DNA of 64,000 nt from Chloroflexus aurantiacus J-10-fl (GCF_000018865.1 NC_010175.1:62001-126000); one strand, 5' to 3'; positions 46,740 through 57,440 are shown, counted from the first letter of the stretch. A program made the numbers and translations. Notes: generated by a model not told the origin, from the sequence alone.

Positions 46740-47678
46740 CAGAGTTTGTATCAAATCTTGCCTGACACTGTGCATTATTCAGGTTGTCAGATCAGTATAG
46801 AAACGCCCGGTACGTTGTTGCTGGCAGAGGTGTACTGTCTGGTTCACGACATCCACGCTCAGAGGCAACGTCAGGGTGATGGGTGCAAGCGGGATACGCC
46901 AGCCATGCTGTCAGCGGGGCTATGCGACACCCCCACCCCAGCCCGCCCCCGCTGGAGGTGGGAACACGCCCCCACCCCAGCCCGTCCCCGCTGGCTATGC
47001 ATTACCCACAACTGGTATCAACAACGGGTGTACCAGCGGGTATGATGGCCATGGGTGCTGTTGTGGGCAACTGGCCCGGTGGCAGTGCGCAGCTCCAGCC
47101 GTGCGATCACGTACTGGATGGGTTGCCTTACGCGCACATCATGTGCGTGTCGCAGAGTTTGGAGTGCGGCAGCCATGCTGCCGCGCCAGCCGCGCTCACG
47201 ATCCGGCGCGTGGGACGCCGTTCCCCATCCTGGTCACGGGGATGCTGGATGTGCTTGTTTCGATCATCGAGTCGGTCAGTGATGAATGCGATACCTGCGC
47301 GTAGACATGTTGTTGTACCAAGTTTGCACACCAACAGCCACGGCCAGCACCTGCCGGCGGTGGCGAGAATGCCTGCACACAGGTTGGAAGCCTGCGCCAC
47401 GGGTAGCCGCCACGGGGAGCGCTTGCCTCCTGGCTTAACGCAGCGTGACATGTGGGGAATACATAGCCTTGCTAGAGGCGGGTGTGAACGGTTCAGCAGA
47501 GGTCAGTAGTGTGTAGTGTGAGGTTTGTGAGCCAGCCGGAGGTTCGCGATCTTGGGAGACGCCGGCATATGCACATCACGACAGAGCACTGACAGGCGCA
47601 GCGTGCGGGTGATGGTAGCGAGTGTGCAATGGCTGGTAGTTAGCTTTGATATGCCAATGCCGGGGCCGGGAGGATGCG
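46740..47678. repeat. repeat-rich non-coding gap
   Basis: About 940 bp without a credible gene. It has two adjacent CCCCCACCCCAGCCCG modules (46927, 46970), GCTATGCATTACCCACAACTG near 46994, a GCGGCAGCCATGCTGCCGCG hairpin at about 47164 and GGTTCAGCAGAGGTCAG near 47485. The segments 47037-47130 and 33775-33900 share long related stretches in opposite orientation (a gatggccatgggtgctgt-like block), so the two fields exchanged or copied DNA. Confidence 0.7.
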
Positions 47679-48044
47679 ATGGGAAGCAGCGATCACCAAT
47701 GCTCTGAAGCGGCAGACGCTTTAGTTTGCGGGATTCATCTGTTCAACCAGGGAGAGTTCTGGCACGCCCATGAACAATGGGAAATCTGCTGGCGTGCTGC
47801 CCAGGGTATGGATGCCGATTTTTATCAGGCACTGATCCAGAGCGCGGCAGCGCTGGTGAAATGGCGCCAGGGCAACCTGCGCGGTTTGCGGCTCAATTGG
47901 GCGAAAGCGCAACGCCGTCTGAGCCGTTTGCCGTCGTTCTACCGTGGTATTGATCTGGCACGCCTGCAAACCGCGATGACAGCGCTGGTCAATGATCCAG
48001 AGCTGGCATCTGCGCCGGTGTTAGACCTTCCGCCAGCGCAGTGA
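47679..48044 (+). CDS. DUF309 family protein
   Basis: 121 residues. The DUF309 signature is clear: CGIHLFNQGEFWHAHEQWEI, then FYQALIQSAAALVKWRQGNL and GLRLNWAKAQRRL. It is a small all-alpha soluble protein of unknown function. I chose the ATG at 47679 with GGGAGG 6 nt upstream, giving the family length; an earlier TTG would add 11 residues. The last codons abut the 88-bp repeat array. Confidence 0.85.
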   Translation: MGSSDHQCSEAADALVCGIHLFNQGEFWHAHEQWEICWRAAQGMDADFYQALIQSAAALVKWRQGNLRGLRLNWAKAQRRLSRLPSFYRGIDLARLQTAMTALVNDPELASAPVLDLPPAQ

Positions 48045-48057
48045 TGGTTTGTACGGG

Positions 48058-48665
48058 GTGATGATCGGTGCGAATGCAGGTGCATTTTGGCAAACCCGAC
48101 AGACGCAAAGCGCACCGGGGGCGCGCGCTCCTAGTGCTGCGCTGGGTGGTGATCGGTGCGAATGAAGGTGCATTCTGGCAAACCCGACAGACGCAAAGTG
48201 CGCCGGAGGCGTGCGCTCCCAGTGCTGCGCGGTATGATGATCGGTGCGAATGCAGGTGCATTCTGGCAAACCCGACAGACACAAAGTGCGCCGGAGGCGC
48301 GCGCTCCCAGTGCTGCGCGGTGTGATGATTGGTGCGAATGCAGGTGCATTCTGGCAAACCCGACAGACGCAAAGTGCGCCGGATGTGCGCGCTCCCAGTG
48401 CTACGCCGGGTGGTGATCGGTGCGAATGCAGGTGCATTCTGACAAACACGGCAGCTCCATAGCGCGCCGGAGGCGCGCGCTCCCAGTGCTGCGCCGGGTG
48501 GTGATCGGTGCGAATGAAGGTGCATTCTGGCAAACCCGACAGACGCAAAGCGCGCCTCCGGCGCGCGCTCCCAGTGCTGCGATTTGTATGAATGAAGGTG
48601 CATTCTGACAAACCCGACAGACGCAAAGCGCGCCGGAGGCGCGCGCTCCCAGTAGCTACACAGCG
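48058..48665. repeat. 88-bp tandem array, about seven copies
   Basis: GATCGGTGCGAATG recurs at 48063, 48151, 48239, 48327 (GATTGG), 48415 and 48503, an exact 88-bp period; a seventh, 10-bp shorter copy starts near 48581. Each unit holds GGTGCATTCTGGCAAACCCG, then ACAGACGCAAAG, then a GCGCCGGAGGCGCGCGCTCCCAG hairpin. In the sixth copy the hairpin is inverted (CGCGCCTCCGGCGCGCG). It is too uniform for CRISPR spacers: the whole unit repeats. It fills most of the gap between the DUF309 gene and lon. Confidence 0.93.
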
Positions 48666-48796
48666 CGCCGGAGGCGTGCGCACTCAGGGGGCAGAGGTGT
48701 CTGATGACCGCTTACCCTGCTTCTGATAACCCGGAGAGATCGCAGAGAGGCAAGGTGCGCTACAGCACGTTGTCGCTGCTGACTGTGGCACCCCGC

Positions 48797-51220
48797 CTAA
48801 TCCTCATCCCGGCGTGGAATGACTCGTGGCGCCCGGCGCGGCTCTTTCGGCGGTGGCGGCCCTAACACCAGCTCAAGCGCCTGCTCGATGCGCTCTATCA
48901 GGTGAATGGTCAGTTGTCGCCGCAAGGCAACCGGTATCTCAACCAGATCGTGCTCGTTGCGCCGCGGCAGAATGATCTGGCGAATGCCGGCCCGATACGC
49001 ACCGAGCACCTTTTCTTTTACCCCGCCAATCGGTAATACACGCCCATGCAGGGTAATTTCACCGGTCATGGCAATGTCGTGCCGTACCGTTCGCCCGGTC
49101 AAGGCCGAAATCAGCGCTGTCGCAATCGTCACCCCCGCTGAAGGGCCATCTTTCGGGGTAGCGCCTTCGGGGACGTGAACGTGAATATCGAGTTTGTCGA
49201 AATGGCGGATTTCGATCCCCAAACGACTCGCGTTCGCCCGCGCAAACGAGAGCGCTGCCTGCGCCGATTCTTGCATCACTTCGCCGAGCTGACCGGTGAG
49301 GAGGAGGTTGCCTTTGCCATCCATCAAGACGACCTCAACCGGCATGATGTCGCCTCCGGCACTGGTGTAGACCATCCCAATCGCTACCCCTACCTGGTCG
49401 CGAGGATCAATCTTGCCAATCTCAAAGCGGGGTGGCCCCAGCAGCTTCGGCAACGCACGCGGTGTAATCTGACGGGGGTAACGTCTTCCTTCCGCAATCC
49501 GACGGGCAATTTTGCGGCAGATCGCGCCAATCTCGCGTTCGAGATTACGCACACCGGCTTCGTAGGTGTAGTTGCGGATAATTGTGTGAATGGTCGCATC
49601 GCCGAAACGAATGGTTGCCGGCGGCAAACCGCTGTCGGTCATCTGGCGGGGAATGAGAAATCGGCGGGCGATATGGAGCTTCTCATCTTCGGTGTAGCCG
49701 GGCAACTCAACCAGCTCCATGCGGTCGAGCAACGGATCGGGAATGTCGTCAGCAACATTTGCCGTCGTGATAAAGAGGGTTTGACTGAGATCGTAAGGCA
49801 GATCGAGATAGTGATCGCTGAAGGTGCTGTTTTGCTCCGGATCAAGAACCTCTAGCAATGCTGCCGCAGGATCGCCCCGAAAATCACTGCCCAGCTTATC
49901 AACCTCGTCGAGCATAAAGACAGGGTTGATCGTCCCGGCAACTTTCATCCGTTGCAAGATGCGCCCTGGCATCGCCCCAATGTAGGTACGGCGATGACCA
50001 CGAATCTCGGCTTCGTCATGAACACCACCCAGGCTGAGGCGTACAAAGCGCCGACCCAGTGCTTCAGCAATGCTCTGCCCAAGACTGGTCTTGCCAACGC
50101 CGGGTGGGCCGACAAAGCAGAGGATCGGTGCCCGCCGCGACGGCCCGGCCAGTTGGCGCACTGCAATGTATTCGAGGATGCGATCTTTCACCTTCCGCAA
50201 ACCATAATGGTTGCGTTCGAGCACTGCCGCTGCCGCTCGCAGATCACGGTTTTCAGGGCTGGCATTACTCCACGGCAGTGAAATCAGCCAGTCGAGATAG
50301 GTGCGCAGCATGCCGTGTTCAGGCGACATTGGTGAGATGAGTTCCAGCCGGGCCAGCTCCTCTTCAAAGCGGGCCATCGCATGGGCGGGCAAACCGGCTG
50401 CCGCCGCCCGTTCACGCAAGAGCATAATCTCGCGCCGTGAGGGGTCTTCCTGCCCAAGTTCACGCTGAATCGCCCGCAATTGCTCGCGCAGAAAGAGTTC
50501 GCGCTGGCTGCGATCAACCTCTTGCTGCACCTGACTATGAATACGATTTTCCAGCTCTAGTAAATCCAACTCTTTAGCAAGCAGAATCTCCAACTGACGC
50601 AGGCGCTGCTGAATATCAGCTAACGCCAGAATACGCTGGCGATCTTCAACTGAGATAGGCAGCAGTGCAGCAATAATATCGGCCAGCTCACCGGGTTCGG
50701 CACTGTTGAGCGCCGACAGGTAAGCGTCATCGGGAAGATTGCGCGAGAGGCGAACGATCTTCTCGAAGGTGGTCAAGATGGTACGGCTCAATGCCTCGAC
50801 CATCAACGCAGCATCCTCATCGAGCGGCGGTGTTTCAAGCGGCGTCGCCAGCACACGCAAGGCGGGATGTTCAGTCACCACACTGACAATCTGCATGCGC
50901 TGACGCCCTTCCAACACGACGCTCAGTGTACCATCGGGCAGTCGGCGCACACGCTGTACAGTCGCTTCTACCCCAACCGGGTAGAGATCATCAATGCCTA
51001 ACGTCAGCTCATCAACCGGGCCGCGCACCGCCACCGCCAGCACCAGGCGATCCTCAGCCACTGCCTGCTCAACCGCATTGATTGCCCGCTCATCACTGAC
51101 AAACAGCGGGGCCAGCATCTGCGGAAACAAAACACTGTCCAGCAGTGGCAAGACCGGTCGCTCATACAATGTGGTACCGGAAGGAGATGGTGACTGTTCA
51201 TTTGCCGGCGTTGTGGTCAT
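48797..51220 (-). CDS. lon: ATP-dependent protease Lon
   Basis: 807 residues. LonA layout: N-terminal substrate domain (LPLLDSVLFPQMLAPLFVSD), a helical linker, AAA+ with Walker A CFVGPPGVGKTSLGQSIAEA and sensor VFMLDEVDKLGSDF, and the C-terminal Ser-Lys protease with PKDGPSAGVTIATALI (catalytic Ser) and GGVKEKVLGAYRAGI (Lys). It degrades damaged and regulatory proteins in the cytoplasm. The ATG at 51220 has GGAG 8 nt upstream; 16 extra codons upstream are unlikely to be translated. No HrcA or CIRCE element was seen in the 252 bp upstream. Confidence 0.97.
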   Translation of the reverse strand: MTTTPANEQSPSPSGTTLYERPVLPLLDSVLFPQMLAPLFVSDERAINAVEQAVAEDRLVLAVAVRGPVDELTLGIDDLYPVGVEATVQRVRRLPDGTLSVVLEGRQRMQIVSVVTEHPALRVLATPLETPPLDEDAALMVEALSRTILTTFEKIVRLSRNLPDDAYLSALNSAEPGELADIIAALLPISVEDRQRILALADIQQRLRQLEILLAKELDLLELENRIHSQVQQEVDRSQRELFLREQLRAIQRELGQEDPSRREIMLLRERAAAAGLPAHAMARFEEELARLELISPMSPEHGMLRTYLDWLISLPWSNASPENRDLRAAAAVLERNHYGLRKVKDRILEYIAVRQLAGPSRRAPILCFVGPPGVGKTSLGQSIAEALGRRFVRLSLGGVHDEAEIRGHRRTYIGAMPGRILQRMKVAGTINPVFMLDEVDKLGSDFRGDPAAALLEVLDPEQNSTFSDHYLDLPYDLSQTLFITTANVADDIPDPLLDRMELVELPGYTEDEKLHIARRFLIPRQMTDSGLPPATIRFGDATIHTIIRNYTYEAGVRNLEREIGAICRKIARRIAEGRRYPRQITPRALPKLLGPPRFEIGKIDPRDQVGVAIGMVYTSAGGDIMPVEVVLMDGKGNLLLTGQLGEVMQESAQAALSFARANASRLGIEIRHFDKLDIHVHVPEGATPKDGPSAGVTIATALISALTGRTVRHDIAMTGEITLHGRVLPIGGVKEKVLGAYRAGIRQIILPRRNEHDLVEIPVALRRQLTIHLIERIEQALELVLGPPPPKEPRRAPRVIPRRDED

Positions 51221-51472
51221 ATGCTCGCTCCTGCGCAGATGCATCCGAGAGAGACGATGGTAAACCATCTGCGCATTGTCATGATAGTATGTTCAGTGTA
51301 GCACATACTGACATGTTGCGCGTTGATGATTGGTAGCACCAGCAATGCCCGATAGTGGCAAGACGTTCACTGTCGGCTGATGCTGAGCGAAGTTTCTCTC
51401 CTCACCCCACGGTAGAGAGGTACGGATGCCGGGGGCAAGATGAGGGATAGGCATAGAGCAGAGGACACAACC

Positions 51473-52276
51473 GTGAAGATCACGATCAACGACATCACAC
51501 TCCACATCGAGATCACCGGCTCCGGGCCGGCCCTCCTCGCTATCCACGGCTTTACCGGCAGTGGTCAAACCTGGCAACCGCTCGTGCCGACACTGGCCCA
51601 GGATCACACCCTGGTGCTGGTTGATCTGATCGGACACGGTGCCAGTGCCGCGCCACCCGATCCGCACCGCTACACGATAGAGCAGTGTGTCACCGATCTC
51701 CTCACTCTGCTCGACTACCTTGGTATCGAACACACTGACCTGCTCGGTTATTCCATGGGTGGCAGGATCGGCCTCCTCCTGACTGCCCATGCACCGACCC
51801 GGATCAGACGACAGATTCTGATCGGAGCCTCGCCAGGACTGGCCGATCCAGCCGAACGTACCGCCCGTTTAGCCAGTGACGAAGCACTGGCCCGTCTTAT
51901 CGAAGAGCGCGGCCTGGAATGGTTTGTTGACTACTGGGCTGCCCAGCCTATCTTTGCTTCCCAACAACGCCTGCCGCCGGCAGTCCTGGCTGCCCAACGC
52001 GCTCAGCGCCTAGCCGGGAGTGCGCAGGGCTATGCCAATGCTCTGCGCGGCATGAGCGTTGGCCGCCAACCGTCATTATGGGCCACGCTGCCGACCATCA
52101 CCACTCCCACCCTGCTCATCACCGGTGCGCTCGACAGCAAGTTCTGCGCCATCGCAGCACAAATGACCGCCCTCATGCCCCATGCCCGACACGAAATCGT
52201 ACCCGATGCAGGGCACGCAGTTCACCTGGAACAGCCAGACGCAGTTGCCACGCTTGTCAGCGCATTTCTGGCCTGA
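51473..52276 (+). CDS. menH: alpha/beta hydrolase, MenH-like (SHCHC synthase)
   Basis: 267 residues from a GTG start preceded by AGAGGA. Alpha/beta-hydrolase landmarks: oxyanion LLAIHGFTGSGQTW, LVDLIGHGAS, nucleophile elbow LLGYSMGGRIGL (catalytic Ser) and the terminal His in VPDAGHAVHLEQPD. These match MenH, which removes pyruvate from SEPHCHC to give SHCHC in menaquinone synthesis. The downstream menB-menA-menE on the same strand support this, though 8.6 kb of unrelated DNA lie between. An upstream in-frame start adds 11 residues. Confidence 0.82.
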   Translation: MKITINDITLHIEITGSGPALLAIHGFTGSGQTWQPLVPTLAQDHTLVLVDLIGHGASAAPPDPHRYTIEQCVTDLLTLLDYLGIEHTDLLGYSMGGRIGLLLTAHAPTRIRRQILIGASPGLADPAERTARLASDEALARLIEERGLEWFVDYWAAQPIFASQQRLPPAVLAAQRAQRLAGSAQGYANALRGMSVGRQPSLWATLPTITTPTLLITGALDSKFCAIAAQMTALMPHARHEIVPDAGHAVHLEQPDAVATLVSAFLA

Positions 52277-52291
52277 CGCCACGTTTGTCTT

Positions 52292-52550
52292 GCACCACAG
52301 AGACACAGAGGACACAGAGGGGGTAGCCACCTCTGTGCCTCTGTAATTCTTCCGCCAGGATTACCCGCGCCGCACCGTTTGGCGTGCAACAACCATGCTG
52401 CCGCACCCATCACGCTCACCGTGGCGGGCGTGTTCCAGCGCTAACCCCGCTGGCAACGAGAAATCTCGTCACGCTTGTTTTGCACCACAGAGACACAGAG
52501 GACACAGAGAGATAAAATCTCTGTGCCCTCTGTGCCTCTGTGGTTAACAC
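52292..52550. repeat. single copy of the 193-bp repeat unit plus CACAGAG elements
   Basis: TTGCACCACAGAGACACAGA at about 52292 and again near 52480 bracket one diverged unit containing GCGTTCCAGCGCTAAC-like and CATGCTGCCGC-like segments of the array at 57.9-59.5 kb. A final CTCTGTGCCTCTGTGGTTAA is the inverted form. It precedes the 3' end of the 4-TM gene exactly as the big array does at 59.5 kb. Confidence 0.8.
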
Positions 52551-52595
52551 CTGATCCACCAGTGCAATGGTGCAAACAGCTTCCAGCCAGAAATC

Positions 52596-53063
52596 CTACG
52601 CGGCTTGCGCATCCTTATTGAGGGACACCAGAAATTGCACGATCCGAACTATGACCAGAATGAAAATAACCGCGTAACACACCAGGGTAGCAGTAGCCGT
52701 TGTCAAAAACAGAGTACTACCCCACTCGATCAAAAATGGTTCCAACCCACGGATGAACGGGAATTTCCCAAACACCACCCAGGTATGATTATTGGCAAAA
52801 TCCGATTGTAACAACCAGGCCAGGAGGAAAAACAGATGGACAGCAATATAGAGCACTGCATCTTTGAAATTTAATCTAAAACTCAGAATGAATGCTGACA
52901 CTATCATCACATGAACAAAAGGCCACATCAATAGCCCTATCCAGGCGAACAGCGACAACCATTCCATAGTCGCTAGTCGCACAAGGCCGAAGATGTAAAC
53001 AAACAGCACCTCTACCCCGACGAGCAAGAATTTGATCCGATCATCCAGTTCTGCTTGTGCCAT
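52596..53063 (-). CDS. small four-helix membrane protein (copy 1)
   Basis: 155 residues with four hydrophobic helices (for example FLLVGVEVLFVYIFGLVRL, MIVSAFILSFRL, LFFLLAWLLQSDF and LVCYAVIFILVIVRIVQFLV). It ends LVSLNKDAQAA, identical to the paralogue at 59577-60044. It starts 15 bp after the small secreted-protein gene, with AAGAGG upstream of the ATG at 53063, so the two form a unit. Family not recognised. Confidence 0.75.
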   Translation of the reverse strand: MAQAELDDRIKFLLVGVEVLFVYIFGLVRLATMEWLSLFAWIGLLMWPFVHVMIVSAFILSFRLNFKDAVLYIAVHLFFLLAWLLQSDFANNHTWVVFGKFPFIRGLEPFLIEWGSTLFLTTATATLVCYAVIFILVIVRIVQFLVSLNKDAQAA

Positions 53064-53077
53064 TGCCATACCTCTTG

Positions 53078-53347
53078 TCAAATTGTGATCGCGACGTTGT
53101 CTGTAGTGGTATTGCGCATGTCGGGCTGGCAGTTTCCATCAGCAGGAGTGAAGGGGAGAGACAATGCCAGGGGCAGGGGGGCTGTTCGGACGCAGGAATC
53201 TCCTGAAAAGACTGCACAATCTCCACCGCCGGCTTGCACAATCTCTGTCTCTACACTGGCGCAGACAATCAACCACAGCCTGATCATTCGGCGCATAGCA
53301 TAACCCAATGGCAACAAACGAGCAAGTGGCATTCTCCGCGTGAGCAT
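53078..53347 (-). CDS. small secreted Cys-containing protein (copy 1, intact)
   Basis: 89 residues. A basic-hydrophobic N-terminus (MRRMIRLWLIVCASVETEIV) looks like a signal or anchor. The mature part contains GGGDCAVFSGDSCVRTAPLP and LPFTPADGNCQPDMRN with three or four Cys. Coding support comes from comparison: the diverged copy at 60.06-60.32 kb preserves the same amino-acid sequence at most positions before it breaks. It ends just before the 4-TM gene. Function unknown. Confidence 0.6.
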   Translation of the reverse strand: MLTRRMPLARLLPLGYAMRRMIRLWLIVCASVETEIVQAGGGDCAVFSGDSCVRTAPLPLALSLPFTPADGNCQPDMRNTTTDNVAITI

Positions 53348-53638
53348 CTACATATATACAATTGCCAGGACTTTTTTTGATTTTTTTCGCTCCCAGATCC
53401 TGCGCCGACCTCCTCTGATACCACACGTTGACCGATAGGGTGACTACTGCACAGAAATGTTATGATCCGCGGCCATCCGCTCCATCCGCGAGTATCCGCG
53501 TCCCCACTCAGCGGTCTCGTCACGCTTGTTTTGCACCACAGAGACACAGAGGACACAGAGGGGATAAAAACCTCTGTGCCTCTGTGGTTAACCCATTCCG
53601 ACCATCACGTCACTCAGACGCTGGGGAAACCTATCCTG
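53348..53638. repeat. duplicated intergenic segment with CATCCGC and CACAGAG repeats
   Basis: ATGATCCGCGGCCATCCGCT and the following CATCCGCGAGTATCCGCG at about 53462-53505 recur twice at 60.38-60.53 kb. GCACCACAGAGACACAGAGG follows at about 53532, with its inverted form near 53575. This is the upstream flank of the duplicated two-gene unit. Confidence 0.7.
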
Positions 53639-56600
53639 CTACATCCCGCGCTTCTTCACATATACCCACCAGCCCAGAAACGCAACCAGCCCGACCAGAG
53701 CAAAGACCAGCCCAGCCCCTACCAACCAGAGTGGTGTTTGCAGGAGGACCATCCATAGCGTAGTCACTACATCGCCTATAACTGACAGCAGCGCTGCAAC
53801 TATACAAACCAGCACAGCAAGCGCTATCAGGAGGCCGACAACGATCCACTGCTGCACACCCCATCCGGTGGAACGAGATGACGGCTGTTGCGGTTCTTGC
53901 TGATCTCGCACCAGCCATTCTTCCAACACTCTCAGAATAGCTATAACCAGATTAAAGAAGTCGACAACGATCCACTGCTGCCCACTCCACCCGGTGGGAC
54001 AAGATGGCGGTTGTGGCGGTTCTGGCTGATCTTTCCCCCGCCAGCCATCCAACAATTCCAGAATAGCTTTAACCAGATCAAGGAGGTTATCCTGCTTCGC
54101 CACTTTCAGCAGTAAATGTATTCGTCGTATCCAGTCATCGCGTTCTTTTGGATCGAGAGGCAATACATCAGGCAAGAGCAAAATCAACGACTCTATCGCC
54201 TTCCTGCGCACATCTTTATTGGGGTCATTCAGTAACTGTATCAGTGATACTACCGCTTTTGCATCGCCGATCTTCCCCAACGCCTCGGCTACGGCCCGCC
54301 GCACCCATTGATCGGTATCGGCCAATGCCTTTTGCAGCGCCTCCACTGCCGACGCATCGCCAATCTTTCCTAGCGCCTCCGCTGCGGCCCGCCGCACCCA
54401 TTGATCGGTATCGGCCAATGCCTTTTGCAGCGCCTCCACCGCCGACGCATCGCCGATCTTTCCTAGCGCCTCGGCTACGGCCCGCCGCACCCATTGATTC
54501 GGTATCGGCCAATGCCCGCTGCAGCGCCTCCACCGCCGACGCATCGCCGATCTTCCCCAACGCTTCGGCTGCGGTCCGGCGCACCCACTGATCGGCATCG
54601 CGCAGCGCCCGCTCCAGGGCTGGGAGCACTGCTGCCGTATCGTCAATCTTTACTAACATCTCGGCTGCGGTCTGCCGTACCCACTGATCGGTATCGCGCA
54701 GCGCCCGCTCCAGGGCCGGTACTATCACGGCTTGATCGCCGATCTTTGCCAGTGCTTCTAACGCAGCTCGCCGCACCCACAGATCGGTATCGCGCAGCGC
54801 CCGCTCCAGGGCCGGAAGCGCTGCTGAGTTACCAGTCTCGCCTAGCGCCAAAGTTGCAATCATCCGTTTGCCAGTATCACCACCGTTAAAGACACTACCT
54901 ATCGCCTCTATTGCCTGGTTACCAATCTTCCACGCCTGAGCATCTTGCCATGGGAACTGCCATTTTCCATCGCTGATCGCCCGCAGGAGCGTTGCGACAT
55001 TACGCGAACCGATCTGCTCGAACGCTTTCATTGTCGTCCAGCGTACTTCAGCATTCGTGTCGCCCAACGCCTTTACCAGTGCGGCTGCCGCTGCTGAGTC
55101 ACCTATGCATCCCAACGCTTCGACAACCTGCTGGCGTACCTGCACATCACCATCACTGAGCGCCTTCGCCAGTGCCGGTACTGCTGCTCCATCGCCAATC
55201 TGGCCCAATGCCCTGGCGGCTGACCGCCGCACCCACGCATGTTCATCGCTCAATGCCCGCGTCAGGGGTAACACCGCTGCCGCATCACCGATGGTACCCA
55301 GCGCTTCGGCCACCGCCTGGCGCACCCACGGATTCTCATCATTCAGTGCTACCGTCAATGGCAACATTGCCGCCGCACCGCCGATCCGCCCTAATGCCCT
55401 GGCCGTTGCCTGACGTACCCATACGTTCTCATCATTCAGTGCCTGCGCCAGCGCTACCACTGCTGCCGCATCACCAATGGCACCCAGCGCCTCGGCCACT
55501 GCCTGACGCACCCACGGATTCTCATCACGCAGTGACTGCACCAGTGCTGACACTGCTGCTGCATAACCAGACTCACCCAATGCCCTTGCCGCCGCTTCAC
55601 GCACATTCGCACGTTTGTCAGCAAGCGCCTTTACCAGCGCAGGCATTGCCGCATCACCTATCTCCAGCAATGCCTGTCCTATCACCCGGCGCACCTCCGC
55701 ATCATCGTCGCCGAGCGCTTGCACCAGGGTGTCAACTGCCGCATTGCCGACCGCAACCAATGACGCTACTGCCGCCCACCGCACCTCTGGCTGGGCATCA
55801 TTCAACGCTTGCGCCAGCACCGGCACTGCTGCATCGCCAACCAGACCTAACGCCTGCACGACAGCACGTCGCACCTCTACAGATGGATCGTTGAGCGCCT
55901 GCGCTAGCATTGGCACCGCCGGTTTCCCCACCCGCGCCAGCACCGCCGCCGTCTCTTTAGACAGGTGCTCACGCCTCAACGCACGGGCCAGTTTCGGCGC
56001 CAGCGACTCCCACACTGAATGGATGTACCCACTCTCAACAGCCAGGTTAGCTGTCAGCAACAGATCACGGCACAGCAGGCGCTCTTCAGATGATTTGGCA
56101 TGCAGAATCTGGCGTAGCAGATGCTGCGCTTCACTTTCCGTCAGCAGTCCTACCAGCAATGCCAGCGGTTCGCGCCATTCCGGCAGGTGCAGGCGCGGTT
56201 GCAGGAAGCGCCATGTACGGTGTTTACCCCGCTGCCAGGCTTGTTGCAAACGCAACGCCACCAGGTACTCGCGCAGGGTCTGATGGGCAAAGACATACCG
56301 AACGTGTGCCAGACCATCCTGTCCTGTGCTCAACCGGAGCAGGAGTCCAGTCTGTGCTTGCAGGCGATGCAGCAGATCGGCAGCAGCACGGTCATCGGCA
56401 GCCAGCCCGCTGGTACGCAATACCGTTTGCAAGGCGGTTTCGGTGTTGTCTCTACCGGCATGCAGATGCCAGGCCAGCGTATGGAGTGCAATCAGGTAGT
56501 GTGGTTCTTCGGTCGCTGCGGCACCTCGCCAGCGGGCACGCGCCCACGCCTCTGTCACCCACTGCCGATAGAGATCGGCACGGTTCCATGCAATATCACC

Positions 56601-57440
56601 GGTGGTGACGAAGTACTGCACAATCAGACGCAACAGAAGAGGATTACCGATCAGAGAACGCAGCGCAGGACTGGCCCGCAACTTCGTCATCACATCCTGC
56701 GCTACGTTGTCCACGACCTGCGCCTGCAAGTCGGGTTTCAATACACGCAACCATCCCTTCAGGTAGGGCAACACATCCCGATCAAAGTGCTCGAAAGGTT
56801 TGAGCGTATACTCGTCCAGGCCACCCAGGTGCAGTAGCACCGACGGGCGAGAGGTAATAATCACTCTCCCGATTCCACTACGCATGAGCGTCTTGATGCG
56901 CTCCCGCACCTGCACCCGCAATGCTACCGGAACTTCGTCCAGGCCATCGAGCAGAATGATCACTCCAGGCCACTCCTGCCACGAGCGCAATACAGCCTCG
57001 GCTTCAGCAGCCGAACACTGCAACCGGTCGCGTACTTCGGCCACCATCGCCTCACGCACGGTCTGCTGAGTGATGGTTGAAGCGCTGACCGGTAAGCGCA
57101 GATAAACCGGAACAGCCGGTCGAGTAATCGAAAGCCGCTCGACCGGCTGCTGTGCAGTGGCAAGAGCATAACTTAGCCCAATGAATTGTAACGTGGTTGA
57201 CTTCCCGGCCCCCGGTTCACCCAGAATAGCCAGATGTCTACGAGTGTGCAGGATCGTCTCCAGAGGTATAACTGGCGCCGACGCAACATCCGATACGGAC
57301 ACGCTGTCGGAGCGGGCAGAAGCATGACCTTCACCTACCGCAACGTATCCAGTGTCCGTCGCCTGCTGAGCAGATGGCTCAGAAATGGGCGGCGATGGCG
57401 CTAACGAGGGCCGTTCAGGTCGCGGGCAAACCTGACGCAT
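53639..57440 (-). CDS. NACHT NTPase with HEAT-repeat array and C-terminal membrane helices (frameshifted)
   Basis: The first frame (57440 to 54225) gives a NACHT domain: Walker A LGEPGAGKST (74-82), Walker B IILLDGLDEVP (160-171) and sensor VIITSRPS. A helical linker and HEAT repeats of about 31 residues follow (DTDQWVRRAAAEALGKIGDA type, more than 15). At about 54498 one extra base (GATTCGG against GATCGG in sister repeats) throws the frame out. The other frame then continues the same HEAT repeats and ends at 53639 with two hydrophobic segments (VVGLLIALAVLVCIVAALLS; GAGLVFALVGLVAFLGWW). Without the extra base the protein has about 1265 residues. Bacterial NACHT proteins include anti-phage NLR relatives (bNACHT). 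The small EAD10-like gene overlaps its start. Confidence 0.82.

Noticed and set aside
48058-48665. 88-bp array considered as a CRISPR or as coding repeats
   Set aside because: No unique spacers; 88 is not a multiple of three, so any open frames across it are compositional artefacts on both strands.
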